From Zanthoxylum bungeanum (Eukaryota; Streptophyta; Magnoliopsida; Sapindales; Rutaceae), in NCBI GenBank assembly GCA_019454045.1, contig SKCR01033657.1, positions 1-64,000 of the forward strand: a stretch of DNA of 64,000 bases, given 5' to 3'. The position numbers and the translations under genes were made by a program. Of the stretch, positions 1 to 12,990 are shown piece by piece. Below the pieces are notes generated by a model. It saw nothing but the letters and a program-made list of their open reading frames with translations. It ran no database searches and was not told where the DNA came from. Each line of letters starts with the position of its first letter. The first letter of the stretch is position 1.

Positions 1-578
1 CTCTCATCCAGTCAAGCATACATCATCCGGCGCGGCGAAGCATCGTGGTAAAGGATTTTAACCCCTTTAATGGGACCTTTCATCGCACTTACTAAGCTCA
101 TGCGCATCATCTCAATATTACATAAATAAATGATATGCGGAAATTAAAAGACAGAAAAATTAAACGGCAAATAATTAAATGAACAAGATAACATAAAATC
201 AATAAGTGCCGTTTGCTCAAGTGGTACGTGGAATTGTGGCCCAAGTACAGACCGCACTACCGTCCATTCGGATTCGGCTACGGAATTTACATCTGGGTTT
301 CCATCCTATATACCACAAGAGACGACACTTCCATTCATCCAAAATCCACAACAAACATCATACACAACAAATGCCACAAATACAGAAAATATAATCAAAG
401 TAAATGACCAGAAATTAAATAGAAATAAGTGTGAAAAATACCCTCAGGTCTAACCTTTTTAGTTGTCCTCGGACTTGCGTTTCACGGAGATCGGAAGGGA
501 TGAAAGCTCATTACTTTTCCGGTTCACTAGCTTCGCGTTTTGGCTCGCTGTTCCACTATTTTTCCCACTGTTTTGGCG

Positions 579-712
579 TCGTTTTGCTGCTGTTTTTGAC
601 GTGTCTTCTGCTCACTGTTTCAGGTCTTGTTCTTCTTTTTCGGCTTCGTTTTGCTTCTGTTTTTGACGTGTCTTCTGCTCACTGTTTCAGGTCCTGTTCT
701 TCTGTTTTAGTG
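579..712. repeat. 67-bp tandem duplication in family C
   Basis: Two adjacent near-identical units with a period of 67 bases carry TTTTTGACGTGTCTTCTGCT and then TCACTGTTTCAGGT; the second starts near 646. The right-hand family C copy near 62930-63010 shows related words but not this clean duplication, so it appears specific to this copy. Confidence 0.7.
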
Positions 713-1029
713 GACTGCTATGCGTGTTTTTTTTAATGGTTTTAAGTGTAGTTTTTTTTGTGATTGTTTAAGGATTAAAAGTGCAGTTTTTGTTCACTGT
801 TTTTTAAGGATTTTATGGGCTATTTTTGTTCACTTTTTTTTAAGGATTTGGGCTGCTGTTTTAAGGTGATTCAGGGGCTGTTGTGTAGGCGTGAATGTGG
901 CTTCTGTTTTGGTGGTTATTTTTGGTGGTGTATAGGCGTTTATGGGGCTGGTTTTGAGTGTTTATTAAGGGGTGTTTCAGTGGTTGTAAGGGTTGTATGG
1001 GGGGATGTGTTCTCGGTGAAGGAGGGGAG

Positions 1030-1225
1030 TGTTTTGATTCGGCTAAGGAGGATTATTGCTTGTGGTGGTCTCGACTTTGAAGGATTTTGGTGTTCTGGAT
1101 TCGGCTAATGGTGAGTTTGGTTTGTTTTGGATTCGGCTATGGTGGTTGTTGGTGCTTTGGATTCGGCTATGGAGGATTGTTGCTTGTGGTAGACTCGATT
1201 ATGGTGGAGGGTTGAGGCTCTTGTT
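1030..1225. repeat. GGATTCGGCTA minisatellite
   Basis: The word ATTCGGCTA recurs about four times, separated by G/T-rich spacers containing TTGTTGCTTGTGG-like segments. It is an imperfect minisatellite inside family C, with no coding signal. Confidence 0.55.
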
Positions 1226-2083
1226 TTCTCGGCTATGGAGGAGATGGTTAGGGCTCTTTGTTCTCTTTTTGTGTATATGTGAAGTGTCTTGATGTCTTGG
1301 GCGTGTATTAGAGAGAGTGGAGAGATGGTGTGGCTAGGTTAATGCATGTTTATATAGAAGAGAGCTAGGGTTTGCCCTTGTCTCACAAGGAAGAGATATA
1401 GTTTCCAAATTAGGAGTCCTAAGAATGGTATACACAAGATTGAGGGGGGACAAAATATTTTAAATTAGGAAGTCAACTATCTTAAATTGGTAGATGTCTT
1501 ATTAGATTAGGAAGTCAAATATTTGATTGGTTTTAATTGGTTAGGATTGATTTTAATTAGGCATGTCATCTTTTTAATTTTAGTATATGATATATTCAAA
1601 TTATTTAAATTAGGCATGATTTTAGTTTAAGTTTGGTAAATGTTTTATTTAATTATTTAATTAATTATATTAATATCTTATTTAGTTAATGTTTTAATTA
1701 ATATTTATTTATTTAATTTGGGGGTATTTTAAGGGTGATGGGCGTGTGGGCCTTGGTGGGTGGGAGTGGGCTTGGCTAGGTGCATGTTAATTTAGTTAAG
1801 TGTTTGGGCTAAGTTTCTCTGGGCTAGGTGGGGTGTGAAGGCTAAGTTCATGTGGACTAGGTGTGCGTGGGCCGGGTTTAGGTGTCTCGGGCCGGGCATA
1901 AATTTTAAAACAGAAAACAAGCGAGTTACTTGAAGCCAAACTAGTGAACTTAATCCGTCAATGAGTCAATTCTTGACTCTTCCCTTCCGATGTCCGTTTC
2001 CCGTGATTTCCGTAACTTAAAAGGTAGTTGTCTCCAAATAAGACTCCTCATCGGGTTTCACATGCAAAAATGCAATGCCTACA

Positions 2084-2989
2084 GTTGGCTTCTAGCAAAG
2101 CACCGTGCCTACTCAATTCTCCAGAAATATTCAATGAAGAAAATATAATCTTTATCAGGCGTAGTATACAGTGTATTGCGTATTACGATCCAGTATCGGA
2201 TGTCACATGCTAGGCCTGGGGCTGGAATTGTGTCTGCCCCGTACGAAGCATATATCGAATCACTAGCAACTAATCTCTGTAATCGGATAATCATGACATA
2301 GTCATATTATCCCGATAGTTGGAGCATTTAAGAGTACCACTTCTGTATCCCTGCGTGATCATCATCTCCATATGACTGAAGTGATACTTCCATCTTGACA
2401 TCACACCCAATACACTACGATTCTCAGTATACCCAGAAGAGGCATACACGGAACCTGCTAAAGCCCCAGAAGACCAAAACCAAAGCGTACTGATTGTCGC
2501 AAGTATTAGCGATGTAAGTCTCAGGTTAAGACCAAATACACGTACCTTGATTCGGATTCTCATAGACACATAGTCATACTACCAATGGGATTCCGATGGG
2601 TCTATCTAGAGCGAAGCTATTTCCGTACCATCGGTAAACAGAACCTTCTATCACACTTGCATAAGTATCCAATACTTAAATATATGAGAACTATGTCGTT
2701 AAGCTTCCATAACGCGCACAAGTGCGATACTAGCCTATTCCGCATTATCGATGTCTAGTCTCGATAATACTACGACTATGGATATTTAATGATTAAACCT
2801 TCCATGGATTAATATTGTCTCATATCTTATTAATCTGGAACTAATCATAAGGACTTTTATCATTTATATATCCGAGTAATCTAATTACAAAATGATAAAA
2901 GAGCAATTCCTTTGTCACATAGTTAATTTTGTACAAGCACACCATGTCCTTTACAAAATAGTGATGCCATGGGTCATAAATGTCCAAAA
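2084..2989 (-). repeat. Truncated 3' LTR of element II
   Basis: The sequence from TTGGCTTCTAGCAAAGCACC to the terminus matches the right half of the other family A LTRs (for example 19815-20723). The terminal CCAACA has decayed to CCAAAA. The left ~1 kb of the LTR is missing where family C begins. It carries the U3-side hairpins, including arms CTTTTATCATTT (2854-2865) and AAATGATAAAAG (2890-2901). Confidence 0.8.
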
Positions 2990-3001
2990 ATCTCCCACTT
3001 G
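2990..3001 (-). promoter_or_regulatory. Polypurine tract of element II
   Basis: On the minus strand this reads AAGTGGGAGAT immediately before the 3' LTR. The same tract borders the LTR ending at 9370 and, with one change (AAGTGGAAGAT), the LTR ending at 46874. It is the expected plus-strand primer for reverse transcription. Confidence 0.7.
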
Positions 3002-6000
3002 GCCTATAGCCAATCACTCAAGTGTCCGACAATTGAACTATGTATGGGCCGCTCAAGCTTATGCTGAGATATCGCTTTCGCCAGCGGATTTACAAGGTTA
3101 TCATCTGATGCGATTTATTTTATCATCACATCACCACGATGTATGATCTCATGAATAAGATAAAATGATCGAAGTACATACTTGGATCATTGATGAGACC
3201 GTAATTCCTTAGCATGCGATGTACCTAGCTCAGCTGCTAACAGAACTACTCCCTAATCTAATTAGGAATTTTATATATCCAAAAAGCTTCTTCTGCTGCC
3301 TCTGCTGCAGCAATATATTCTACTTTGTTGTTGAATCGGCAACAGTATCTTGCTCGGAAGGTTTCCAGCTCATTGTTCCGTTATTCAAACAAATAGGTAC
3401 CCTTATTGCGACTTACAGTCATCTTTTTCGGTTTGGAAACTTGCATCGGTGAACCCAGTCACCTCAAGTTCTCCATCTCCATATAATAAAAGGCATCCTT
3501 AGTTCATCTAAGATACTCAGGGATGTTCTTTACATCAATCCAGTGACCATCACCTGGATCGGCCTGATTGTTACTCCACATGCTCAAAGCATATGAGATA
3601 CAAGGTCACGTATATGTCTTTCAATGTAAGAGTTCTCGAAGAGTGCCAACAAATTTTAGATCTATCCCAGTAGATCTTTATTCCTATAATAAAGGTTTCC
3701 TCTCCCAATTATTCATGGAGAATTTTAATGAATGCCAAGCTTTCACCGATTGTTAGTATGGGAATGTTATTGCCGAGAAGTAATATATCATCAATATTTA
3801 GGACAATCATTGTCAGTGTGCTACCTCTAACCTTCTTATATACACAAGAATCATCTTCATTTTGAATGAAACCATATTCCATTATGATCTCATCAAAACG
3901 TCGATTCCAAGAACACAATACTTGCTTCAATCCATAAATGGATCGATTTAACTTGCAAACCTTGTTTGCATGTTTTGGTATGACAAAATCGTCAGGCTGT
4001 TGTATAAAACATCCTCCAAAAGGTTTCCGTTAAGGAAAGCGGTTTTGACAACGATTTGCTATATTTCATTATGAAATATGCAGCAATAGCAAGCATTATC
4101 CGAATGGATTTAATCATGGCAATAGGTAAAAGGTTTCATCATAATCGACACCATGTTGATGACGATACCCTTTCGTTACAAGCCTAGTTTTGTACGTTTG
4201 TATGTTGCCATGCTTCATGTATATCTTCACCATGAAGACTAATTTGCTACTAATAGGCACAATGCCTTCTGGTACATCAACCAATGTCCAAACTTGGTTG
4301 GTATACATGGAATCCATTTCGGACTTCATGGAACTTTTCCATAAACCGGAGTCGATACCTTGTATCATTTCCTCATACGTAGTCAGTTCGTCATCCTCAA
4401 TGAGATTGTTATCTATATGAGGTGAGATCAGAAACACATACCTCTTAGGTTGTTTTCTGACTCTCTCTGACTTACGCGGTTCTTGTGTATTAGAAGATTG
4501 TGGAACAGTCTCATCCCTGATGAACTGTTCGTGTTCCGTGAGGGATCAGTGTCTGGAACAGTATCATTCTGATTTTCATCGAGTTCTACTTTCCTCCCAA
4601 TTACCACTTTATATAGGAATTCCTTTTCAAGGAAAACCGCATAGAGAGCAACAAATATCTTTGTTCTCTTGTGAGTTGTGGAATTGGTTTCCCTAGGATA
4701 ACCAATTACAAATAGGCACTTATCCGATTTGGGTTCTAGTTTGGTACCATTCAAACATATGCCCAGCATTCCCAAATCTTCAGGAATGAGAAACCCAGTT
4801 TCTTTCCTGTCTATATTTCATATGGAGTTTGTCCAACAAACTTTGATGGAACCTTATTCAAAATAAGTGTGGTACTGTTCAATGTGTATCCCATGAAGGA
4901 AAGTGGTAGCTCAGTGCGACTCATTTTTAATCTACCCATGTCCAACAAAGTCCGGTTTCTCCGTACGGACACAACACTCAATTGAGGTGTTCCGGGAGGA
5001 GTCCACTGTGAAAGAATACTATACTCTTTCAAGTAATCGAGAAACTTATTGCTCAAGTATTTTCCACCACGGTTCGATCGTAATGTTTTAATACTTTTGT
5101 CAGTCTGTTTTTCTACTTCGTGTCGAAACTCTTTGAATATATCAAAATTTTCCGATTTGTGTGTCATAAGATAAACATAACCATAACGTGATGCAACATC
5201 CGTAAAGATTACAAAGTATTCATATCCACCTCTAGCCTGGCTAGATATGGGCCCACTACGTCACCATGAACGAGGGCTAACAGCTCGGTGGCACGTACAC
5301 ATTTACTGCTAAAAGGCGTTTTAAGCATTTTGCCTAATGAACAAGATTCTCAGACATCATTTGAATTAGGATCAAATCCGTCCAAGTATCCACTCTTCAA
5401 AAGTGTGGATATACGAGTCTTGTTAATGTGTCTCATACAACAATGCCATAAATAAGTCTCATCTGATTAATTCAGTTTGAGCCATTTGTTTGTCATGTTA
5501 TATGTTTGAGATTTGTTTATATTCAAAATATAAATATTGTTATTCACATCTAATGTGTATATCTCAATATCATCTTTATAAATAAAACATCTAGTGTTCT
5601 GAAACATAAAGGTATACCCACAACGGGTTAAACTAGATATAGAGATAATGTTTCTAGTCAAACTAGGTAAATTTTAACAGATTCCTAATTTAAGTACATG
5701 TCCTAAAGGGCAGTTCCAAAACTTAGGTTCCCACAGCGAAAACAGCGACTCTCGTCCCATTTCTGACTCGCAGGTTGATCTCATCTGAAGCTAGTATCCT
5801 GCTAATCAGCAGATGCTGCACATCAGTACATATATGAGTACCACATCCAGTATCAAAATCCAATTCTAAAACTAGTAGTGGGCAAGTTTATAACAAACAT
5901 ACCTGAAGTCGGAGCCTTACCCGTCTTCACTTCCTTCATGTCTGCATTGTCCATACGGCAGTCACGCTTCTAGTGACCCCATTTGCTACAGTTTAGGCAG

Positions 6001-6722
6001 ACATCTTGGGATATATCTTTTGTCTTCCATGAAGACTGTGATGATTTTGCCTTTGCCCTTTTCTTCACATCCCTAGAAGCCTTCGGCCAAGCCTTGGCCT
6101 TCTGGGATGTCGAAGTAAGATGCGTCTTGCGCTTCTTGCCCTTTTGGAAGCTCTGGCTCTGTCTCTTTGAGCATAGCCATTAACTCTCCAAGAGTTTTCT
6201 TTTTGGTTCATTATGAACCTGCCCCAGCATTTGGGCAAAGACTGTAAGATCAAATCTATGGAAGTCTCGACCTCGTAGGTAATGCCCAGCTAACCTAGCT
6301 GTTCGATGTCAGCAATCATATGCGACACCTAGTGCTCGACAGATGTACCCTCTGACATATGCGAGCGAAAGAGCTTCTTTTGCAATTCGTACTTCTAAGA
6401 TCTAAGGTTAGATCTATGAAGATCCTTCAATTTCAACATCATAATATAAGGATCTAATTCTTAGTTCTGACGATGAAATTAAGGAGTCATTGTGGCAAGT
6501 ATAACGGATTGAGCACTAAATTTATCATCACGATGAGTCTTCTAAAGCTCATGCTCTACTATTTGCTCAACTCCGGGCTCAGGCTCGAGAGGTTTCTCTA
6601 TCAATAGAGTAACTTCTCAACTCCCATGACTATTCTGAGATTCATTTCCCGATATGAAAAATTTCGCCATTAAAGACATTTCACCCTAGGATTATGTCCT
6701 TAACGCTAATCTTTCAGTCATC
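2990..6722 (-). pseudogene. Decayed gag-pol of element II
   Basis: Copia polyprotein remnants lie in order on the minus strand: a gag start near 6722 with an early stop, a CCHC knuckle around 5965-6005 broken by a stop, gag-pre-integrase (5467-5661), integrase core (4811-5167), integrase C-terminal region (4428-4775), reverse transcriptase N-terminus (4114-4437), the RT active-site region (3709-3930), and an RNase H remnant further left. The integrase is catalytically dead on sequence: the second Asp is Asn (RSNRGGKY where element III has RSDRGGEY), and the Glu position reads Val (VSVRRNR where the family has VSERRNR). The RT box reads NIDD rather than YVDD. Many frameshifts separate the pieces, so no functional protein is expected. 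Confidence 0.8.
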
Positions 6723-6949
6723 TTGAATGCTAAGTCTAACTATCCAAGTCAACGATTGTTGGGTACACTCAAAATGTAATGGTTACTATATCCAACTATA
6801 TAACCAACTGCAATTGAGTAATGTGTTGGTGCAGTCTAACTGTTCAAGAAAACAATATCTTATATTAGTCCAACTAATATATTTATAACAACGATAAATA
6901 AATAAAGAGAGCGTATTGTCAAGTATTTAAACGAAATTGCAAATTTAAT

Positions 6950-7345
6950 ACTTGCCTCCCACTATTTTTTGGCGAGCCTCTAACCATCTGTGGAGTACTC
7001 AGGAAACCTAGTTTCCTAGTGGGCTAGGATCCCGTTAAATAACACACAACCTTGACTTTGGCCAACAAGTTGTATGAAACTTAACTAGATAGATCTCTAA
7101 GATCAATTGGATCCCATCCAATTCCTAGATCCAGTAGGTGGACCTCCAAGTCCGAAACTCATATCCAATATATGCAAATATATTCAATATATTTCCTAAC
7201 TTTTTCCTCTAAATCAACTAAGCCTTGGCTTTGGCTCAACAAACTTATTGATTCCAGTTAAGCGGGACCCATTGACAGTGGGAAAGCTTCGTAATCCACG
7301 TCGATGAACTAGAAGTGACATTGACTTTGGCCAACAAGTCACAAC
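6950..7345 (-). other. Leader of element II, gag-proximal part
   Basis: This is untranslated leader between gag and the primer-binding site, interrupted at 7345 by element I and resumed at 17192. It holds the conserved hairpin arms GGAAAC (7002-7007) and GTTTCC (7011-7016), plus three copies of the CTTGACTTTGGCCAACAA repeat at about 7051, 7222 and 7320. The fourth copy is beyond element I at about 17248. Confidence 0.7.
7341..7345. repeat. Target-site duplication ACAAC, left
   Basis: ACAAC directly precedes the TGTTGG terminus of element I and is repeated at 17187-17191. The uninterrupted target is seen in related leaders near 41325 and 58458, which read CACAACTTGCCCAAGAC and CACAACTGCCCAAGAC. 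Confidence 0.9.
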
Positions 7346-9370
7346 TGTTGGTATTCTATAAGGTCCCAAGATCAAACAAGACATGAAATTATGTGTGAAC
7401 ACATCAACGGAGGTAGCGGAATACTCACATTGATCGGTTGAGTCGATTTGGAGATGATTCAAGCCCAAAAACGCACTGTCTTGATCTCATCACTGCAACA
7501 GTCCACTGTCCTATAAAAACAGAAAATTGAGTGAAGAAACGGAGCTCCGAGCTTCGTCCGATGGATCCCGGCTCATGGGGGAACCTCCCTACCACCTTCG
7601 CAAGACTCGTAGTGTGCTAGCACTTGCGGTTTTCACCATGAAAACCCAACCTTGCTTCCCTTATTCACGCCCAAACTGGTTCAAAACCAGTGAGTTGTGG
7701 CCGTGAGAAGAAGAGAAGAAATGAGAGAATTGTGTATTGAATTCAATAATTTTTGTTACCAAAAATCAATTTATATTTATGCCATAATATTCATTAAACT
7801 AATAATAAACTTATGACACAAATCATGCAAAGGCTTAGAGTGTCAAACACTCAATTTCCATGCAATACCATTGAGTGCATTGTACACATCTCCATGCAAT
7901 GCATTAGAGTGTCAAATAATGCATAATATGACATGTGTCATGTGGGCCCCACACGTTTCCAAATGAAAGTGGGCCCACGTGCACTCACGCGTTCGGGTTC
8001 GATATTTCCGAAATACCGAGCTTACGTCGCGACGTTAATTCAATCGAATTTAAATAAATAATTACGCCTGGCGAAATTATTATTTACGTCGCTAACGAAT
8101 TAATTCTGAATTAACTCGTTTGCCCGAATTAAAATCTAATTTTAATTCCGCGTCGAAATCTAATTTCGTTTAATATATCGAATATATTAATTCATCGATT
8201 AATTCCAAATTAATCGTTCTCTCTCTTTAGACGACATTTTATCCCGGATAAAATATCTCCGTTATTAATCCTAGATTAATTTTCTCTCTCTTCTATTATA
8301 ATCCCAGATTATTCAAGAGTGCGAGTTGTGCGTCATCGGTGGATTATCGGGAAGCGACCCATGAGATCCCCGGATAATCTGGCAGTAAATACGGTCGTCG
8401 GAGTATCCGAATCACGTACGTACCAAGTACTACGTTCTACCGATTTACGAGACAAGGTCGACTCCTAGCAAAGCACCAAGTCTTCCCAAGTTCTCCGGAC
8501 ATATTCATCAAAGAATATCTAGATCTGTATCAAGCGTAGTATACAATTGTATTGTGCATATCGGCCCAGTATCGGATAATCACGTGCTAGGGCTGGGGCT
8601 GGATAAGTGTCTGCCCCGTCCGAAACACATATCGGATGTCTGGTAACTAGTCTCTATAATCGGATATTCATGACCTGGTCATAATATCACGATTGGATGC
8701 GCATCACTTAAGAGCACTAATACCGTATCCTGCGTGACATCATCTCCATTATGACTGGAGTGACACTTCCATCTCGACATCACATCCAATACACTACGAT
8801 TCCTGATAAACCCAGAAGAGGTGAACACAGAACCAGTTAAGATCCCCCACCACCAAAACCAAAGTTTACCGATTGTCGTAAGTATTAGCGATGTAAGTCT
8901 CAGGTTAAGACTATACACACCTACCTTGATTTCGGCCTCCCATAGACACCTAGTCATAATACCAATGGGATTCCGAAGGGTCTATCCAGAGCGAAGCTGT
9001 TTCCCGTACCATCGGTGAAACACGACCTCCTATCGCACTTGCACAAGTATCCAATACTTATATATATGAGAACTATGCCGTTGTGCCCTCACAACGCGCA
9101 CAAGTGCAATACTAGCCTATTCCGCATTATCGATGTCCAGTCTCGATAATACTACGGCTAGGGATATTTAATGATTAATCCTTCGTGGACTGATACTGTC
9201 TCATATCATCTCAATCCAGGAACTAATCATAGGGACCTCTCTTCATTTATATATCTATGGTGATCTAATCACAAATGACGAGAGTGCAATTTCCTTGTTA
9301 TATAGTTAATTTGCTACAACAACACAATGATCAGTGCAAATAGTGACGCTATGTGTCATATTATCCAACA
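7346..9370 (-). repeat. 3' LTR of element I
   Basis: 2025 bp, starting TGTTGGTATTC and ending ATCCAACA, followed by the polypurine tract. It belongs to a subfamily distinct from the other family A LTRs here. In transcription sense, U5 is at the left end and U3 at the right. It contains the palindrome ACGTCGCGACGT (8024-8035) and a ladder of hairpins from about 8013 to 9284. Confidence 0.92.
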
Positions 9371-12300
9371 ATCTCCCACTTGGCACATAGCGAGTCACTC
9401 AAGTGTCCTACACCCGAACTATGTAAGGTTCGCTCAAATTGCTGAGAAAGGGTTTTCGTCAGCGGATTTGTTCGATTATCGTTTGACGCGATTTATATGA
9501 TCATCACATCGCCACGATGTATGATCCGAACGAATCAGATGATATAGAAGTATATATCTGGATCGTCGATGAGACCTTTAATTCCTTAGCCTGTGCTGAC
9601 GCCTAGCTCAGCTGCTAACAGAACTATATCTAATCTAATTAGATTTACTTTCGACCAAAAGACTTCTATTGCTGCCTCAGCTGCAGCAATAATCCGCATT
9701 TGTTGTTTATTCGGCAACAGTTATCTTGCTTGGAAGATTTCCAGCTCACTGTCCCGTTATTCAAACTTTATAGTACCGCAGTATTTAATTGTTTGGAAAC
9801 TTGCAGCAGTGATCCCAGTCACTTCAAGTTCTCCTTCTCCATAGTTTAAGATAGCATCTTTAGTTCTCTGAGATACTAACAGATGTTCTTAACTTCAATC
9901 CAGTGACTGTCACTTGGATTGACCTGATTGTGACTCCATATGCTTGAAGCGTATGAGACACCAATACAAGTACATTTTAAATGTACAATTTCCCAGAGAG
10001 TGTTAACAACTCCAAATCTATCCCAGTAGATCTTTATTCCTCTAATAAAGGTTGTTACTCCCCAGAATTCTACGGAGAATTTCTATTGAAAGCCAAGCTT
10101 TCAACAATAGCTTTATGGGAATTTCACTGTCAGTGCGCTCTCCCACTAACCTCCTTATATACACAAGAATTATTTCGTTTTGAGTCAAATCATAAACCAT
10201 TATGATTATTTCAAAACGACAGTTCCAAGAACCTTATGCTTGCATCAATCCAAACATGGATCGAATAACCCGCAAACCTTGTTTGTCGGTTATACAAAAT
10301 CGTCAGGATGTTGTAAACATCCTCCAAAAGGTTTCCTTTTCAGGAAAGCGATTTTGATTTGTAACTGACATATTTCATAAATGAAATATATAGTTATCAA
10401 CAAGCATCTTCAAAATGGATTTACCATGGCAACAGGTAAAAGGTTGAACCGTTATTAACATAATGTTGATAACGATACCTTTCCGTCAAAACCTTAGCTT
10501 TGCACGTTGGTATGTTGCCTTCCATGTATGTCTTCCTTGAAGACGTTTAATGTACCATAGGCACAACGCCTTGTGGTACAACAACTAGTATCCAAACATA
10601 GTTGTTATACATGGAATCCATTTCGGACTCATGGCACTTTGCCATAACAGGGAGTCGATACCTCGTATCACTTCCTCATAACGTAGTCGGATGGTACACC
10701 TCCATAAGATTGACATCTTTATGAGGTTAGATCAGAAACCCATACCCTAGGTTGTTTTCTGACTCTATCCGATCTACTAGTTTCTTGTGTATTTGAAGAT
10801 TAATGGTATAGATTCATCATAGATGAACTATTTGTGTTCCATTAAGGACTTCGTGCCTTGAACAGTATTACTCCGATTTTCATCGAGTATCACTATCCTC
10901 CCACTGACCACTGCATATCGGTATTCCTCTCAGGAAAACCGCATGGTGAGCAACAATTACATTGTTCTCATGTGGGATTTATAAGTACTATACTTAAGGT
11001 TTCCCTTAGGATAACCTATATTGGCACTTATCCAATTTGGGTCCTTAGTTTGGTATCATCCAAACGTTATGCCTGGCATACCCAAATTATCAGGAATGAG
11101 AAACCCCGTTTCTTTCCTGTTCATATCCTATATGATATCTGTCAAACAGATTTATATGGAACCTTATTCTAAATAAGTTTTGCACTGTTAATACATATCC
11201 TGTTGAAGGAATAGTAGCTCAGAGCGACTCGTGATAAACCTTATCATGTCCAACAAAAATTCGGTTTTGGTTCGGACACACCGTCTAACTGACGTGTCTC
11301 GGGAGGAGTCCTCATATGAAAGAATACCGTACTCTTTCATGTACGTATGAAACTTACTGCTTAAGTATTTTCCATTACGGTTTTACCGTGGCGGAATAAT
11401 ACTATAGCCGATCTGTTTGTCTACTTCGTGTCGAAACTCTAAAGTTTCCGATCTGTGTTCTTCAAAAGAAACACATAACCACAACGTGATGTCACATCCG
11501 TTAAGGTCACGAAATATTCATGTTCACATCTAGCCTAGCTAGATATGGGCCCACTTACTTCACCATGAATAGGGCTAACAGATCGGTGGCCCTTTTACTA
11601 TTACCAAGTAAATAGTATTTTAGGTATTTAACCTAATAAACTAGATTCGTAGACCTTATTTGAATAGTCAAATCAGTCCTAGTACCCACTCTTCAAAAGT
11701 GTGGATATACGAGTCTTGTTTAATTGTGTCCCAGACAACAATGCCACAAATAAGTCTCCATTGATCAAATCAATTTGAGCTATTTATTTGTCATTTTATA
11801 TGTTTGAGATTTTATTTATATTCAAAATATAAATTCTGTTATTTACATCCAATGTATTTATCTCAGTATCATCTTTATATTGAAACACTTTAGTGTTCTA
11901 GAATATAAAGGTTTTATCCGCAATGGATTAACACTGATATAGAGATAATGTCTCTAGTTAAACTAGTTACATTATAACATTTCCTAATTTAAGTACATAC
12001 CCAAAGGGTAGTTCCTAAACTTAGGTATCTACGGTCGAAACAGCGACTTTCGTCCCGTTTCCAATTCGCAGAGAAATCTCGGCTTGAAGCCAGTATCCAG
12101 CTCACAGCGGATTCTGAACGTCAATACATATATTTTATGTACCACACTAAGTATTCAATTTCAATACTAGTAGTGAACATAACTTTGACAAATATTTTTA
12201 AAGTTAGAGCCTCGCCCTTTCTTTAATTCCTTCGTGTCTTCCATATCCAAATGGTAGTCACTTTGGGATATGTCAATTATCCTTTTCAATATTTCACAAA

Positions 12301-12990
12301 CCACTTGGGTTTTAGAATATCGAAATGATGTGCACCTTGTGCTACATGCCCAATTGCAAACTTTGACTTTTCTCCACTAGAATAGTCAATTAATTCTCCA
12401 AGAATTATTAATTGCAATTTTAATACTTTTAAATCTAAAGATAGATTTATTAAGTATATTAATTAAGCACTAAAGTCATCATCACATAAATCTTCCAAAG
12501 ACTTTATGCTCTACTATTTGCTTAATTAGGGCTTAGTCTAATAGTTATTTTATCAAATAAATTAACCTATTATTAATTCCCAATTGAAAATTAAATCATT
12601 TAAACATTTAATCCAAGGATTATATATTTTAAATATTCAACTTTTCAATTCTTCTTGATTTCAATAGTCCAACTATTTAATCAATTTTAAGGTACTATTT
12701 ATTATAATGATTACAATAATCCAATTATTTAATCAACTATAATTTTAATATTGATTACTATAATCCCATTATAAAATCAACTATCATTTAATTCAATTAT
12801 ATTGATTACTATAATCCAATTATAAAATCAACTATATATTGAATGAGTTTGTATATAGTCCAACTATATATATTTTTAAAAACAACATAAAATATTAGTC
12901 CGACTAATACTTTTTAATTAATATGACGAGTAAAATAAAATGAGCGTGTTTAGCGAGTATTCGAACGAATGTTGCAAATTCAATACTTGC
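9371..12990 (-). pseudogene. Degenerate gag-pol interior of element I
   Basis: Block-by-block similarity to the element II and III coding regions is recognisable. RNase H and RT words lie near 9590-10300, the RT N-terminus near 10480-10720, the integrase region near 11000-11800, and the protease/gag-pre-integrase region near 11800-12170. Frame is lost everywhere, with small deletions and AT-rich replacements. Gag is reduced to scraps around 12230-12560, followed by AT-rich filler. No catalytic motif can be read in a continuous frame, so this is a non-coding relic. Confidence 0.75.

Larger units (their letters stand above)
1..2083. repeat. Family C repeat, left copy
   Basis: This is non-coding repetitive DNA. 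The block around 205-430 and the T/G-rich stretch after it recur in the same order at about 62600-64000: a segment reading GTACGTGG, then CACTACCGTCCATTC, then a TTCGGCTACGG-like segment, and much later TCAATTCTTGACT followed by CCCTTCCGA. The element class is unknown, because no reverse transcriptase or clear LTR termini are visible. It is probably an LTR or LTR-proximal part of a retroelement. It ends abruptly at about 2083, where a family A LTR begins in mid-sequence, so family C either inserted into that LTR or joined it by deletion. The short hydrophobic open frames at 431-1292 are low-complexity products of this repeat. Confidence 0.55.
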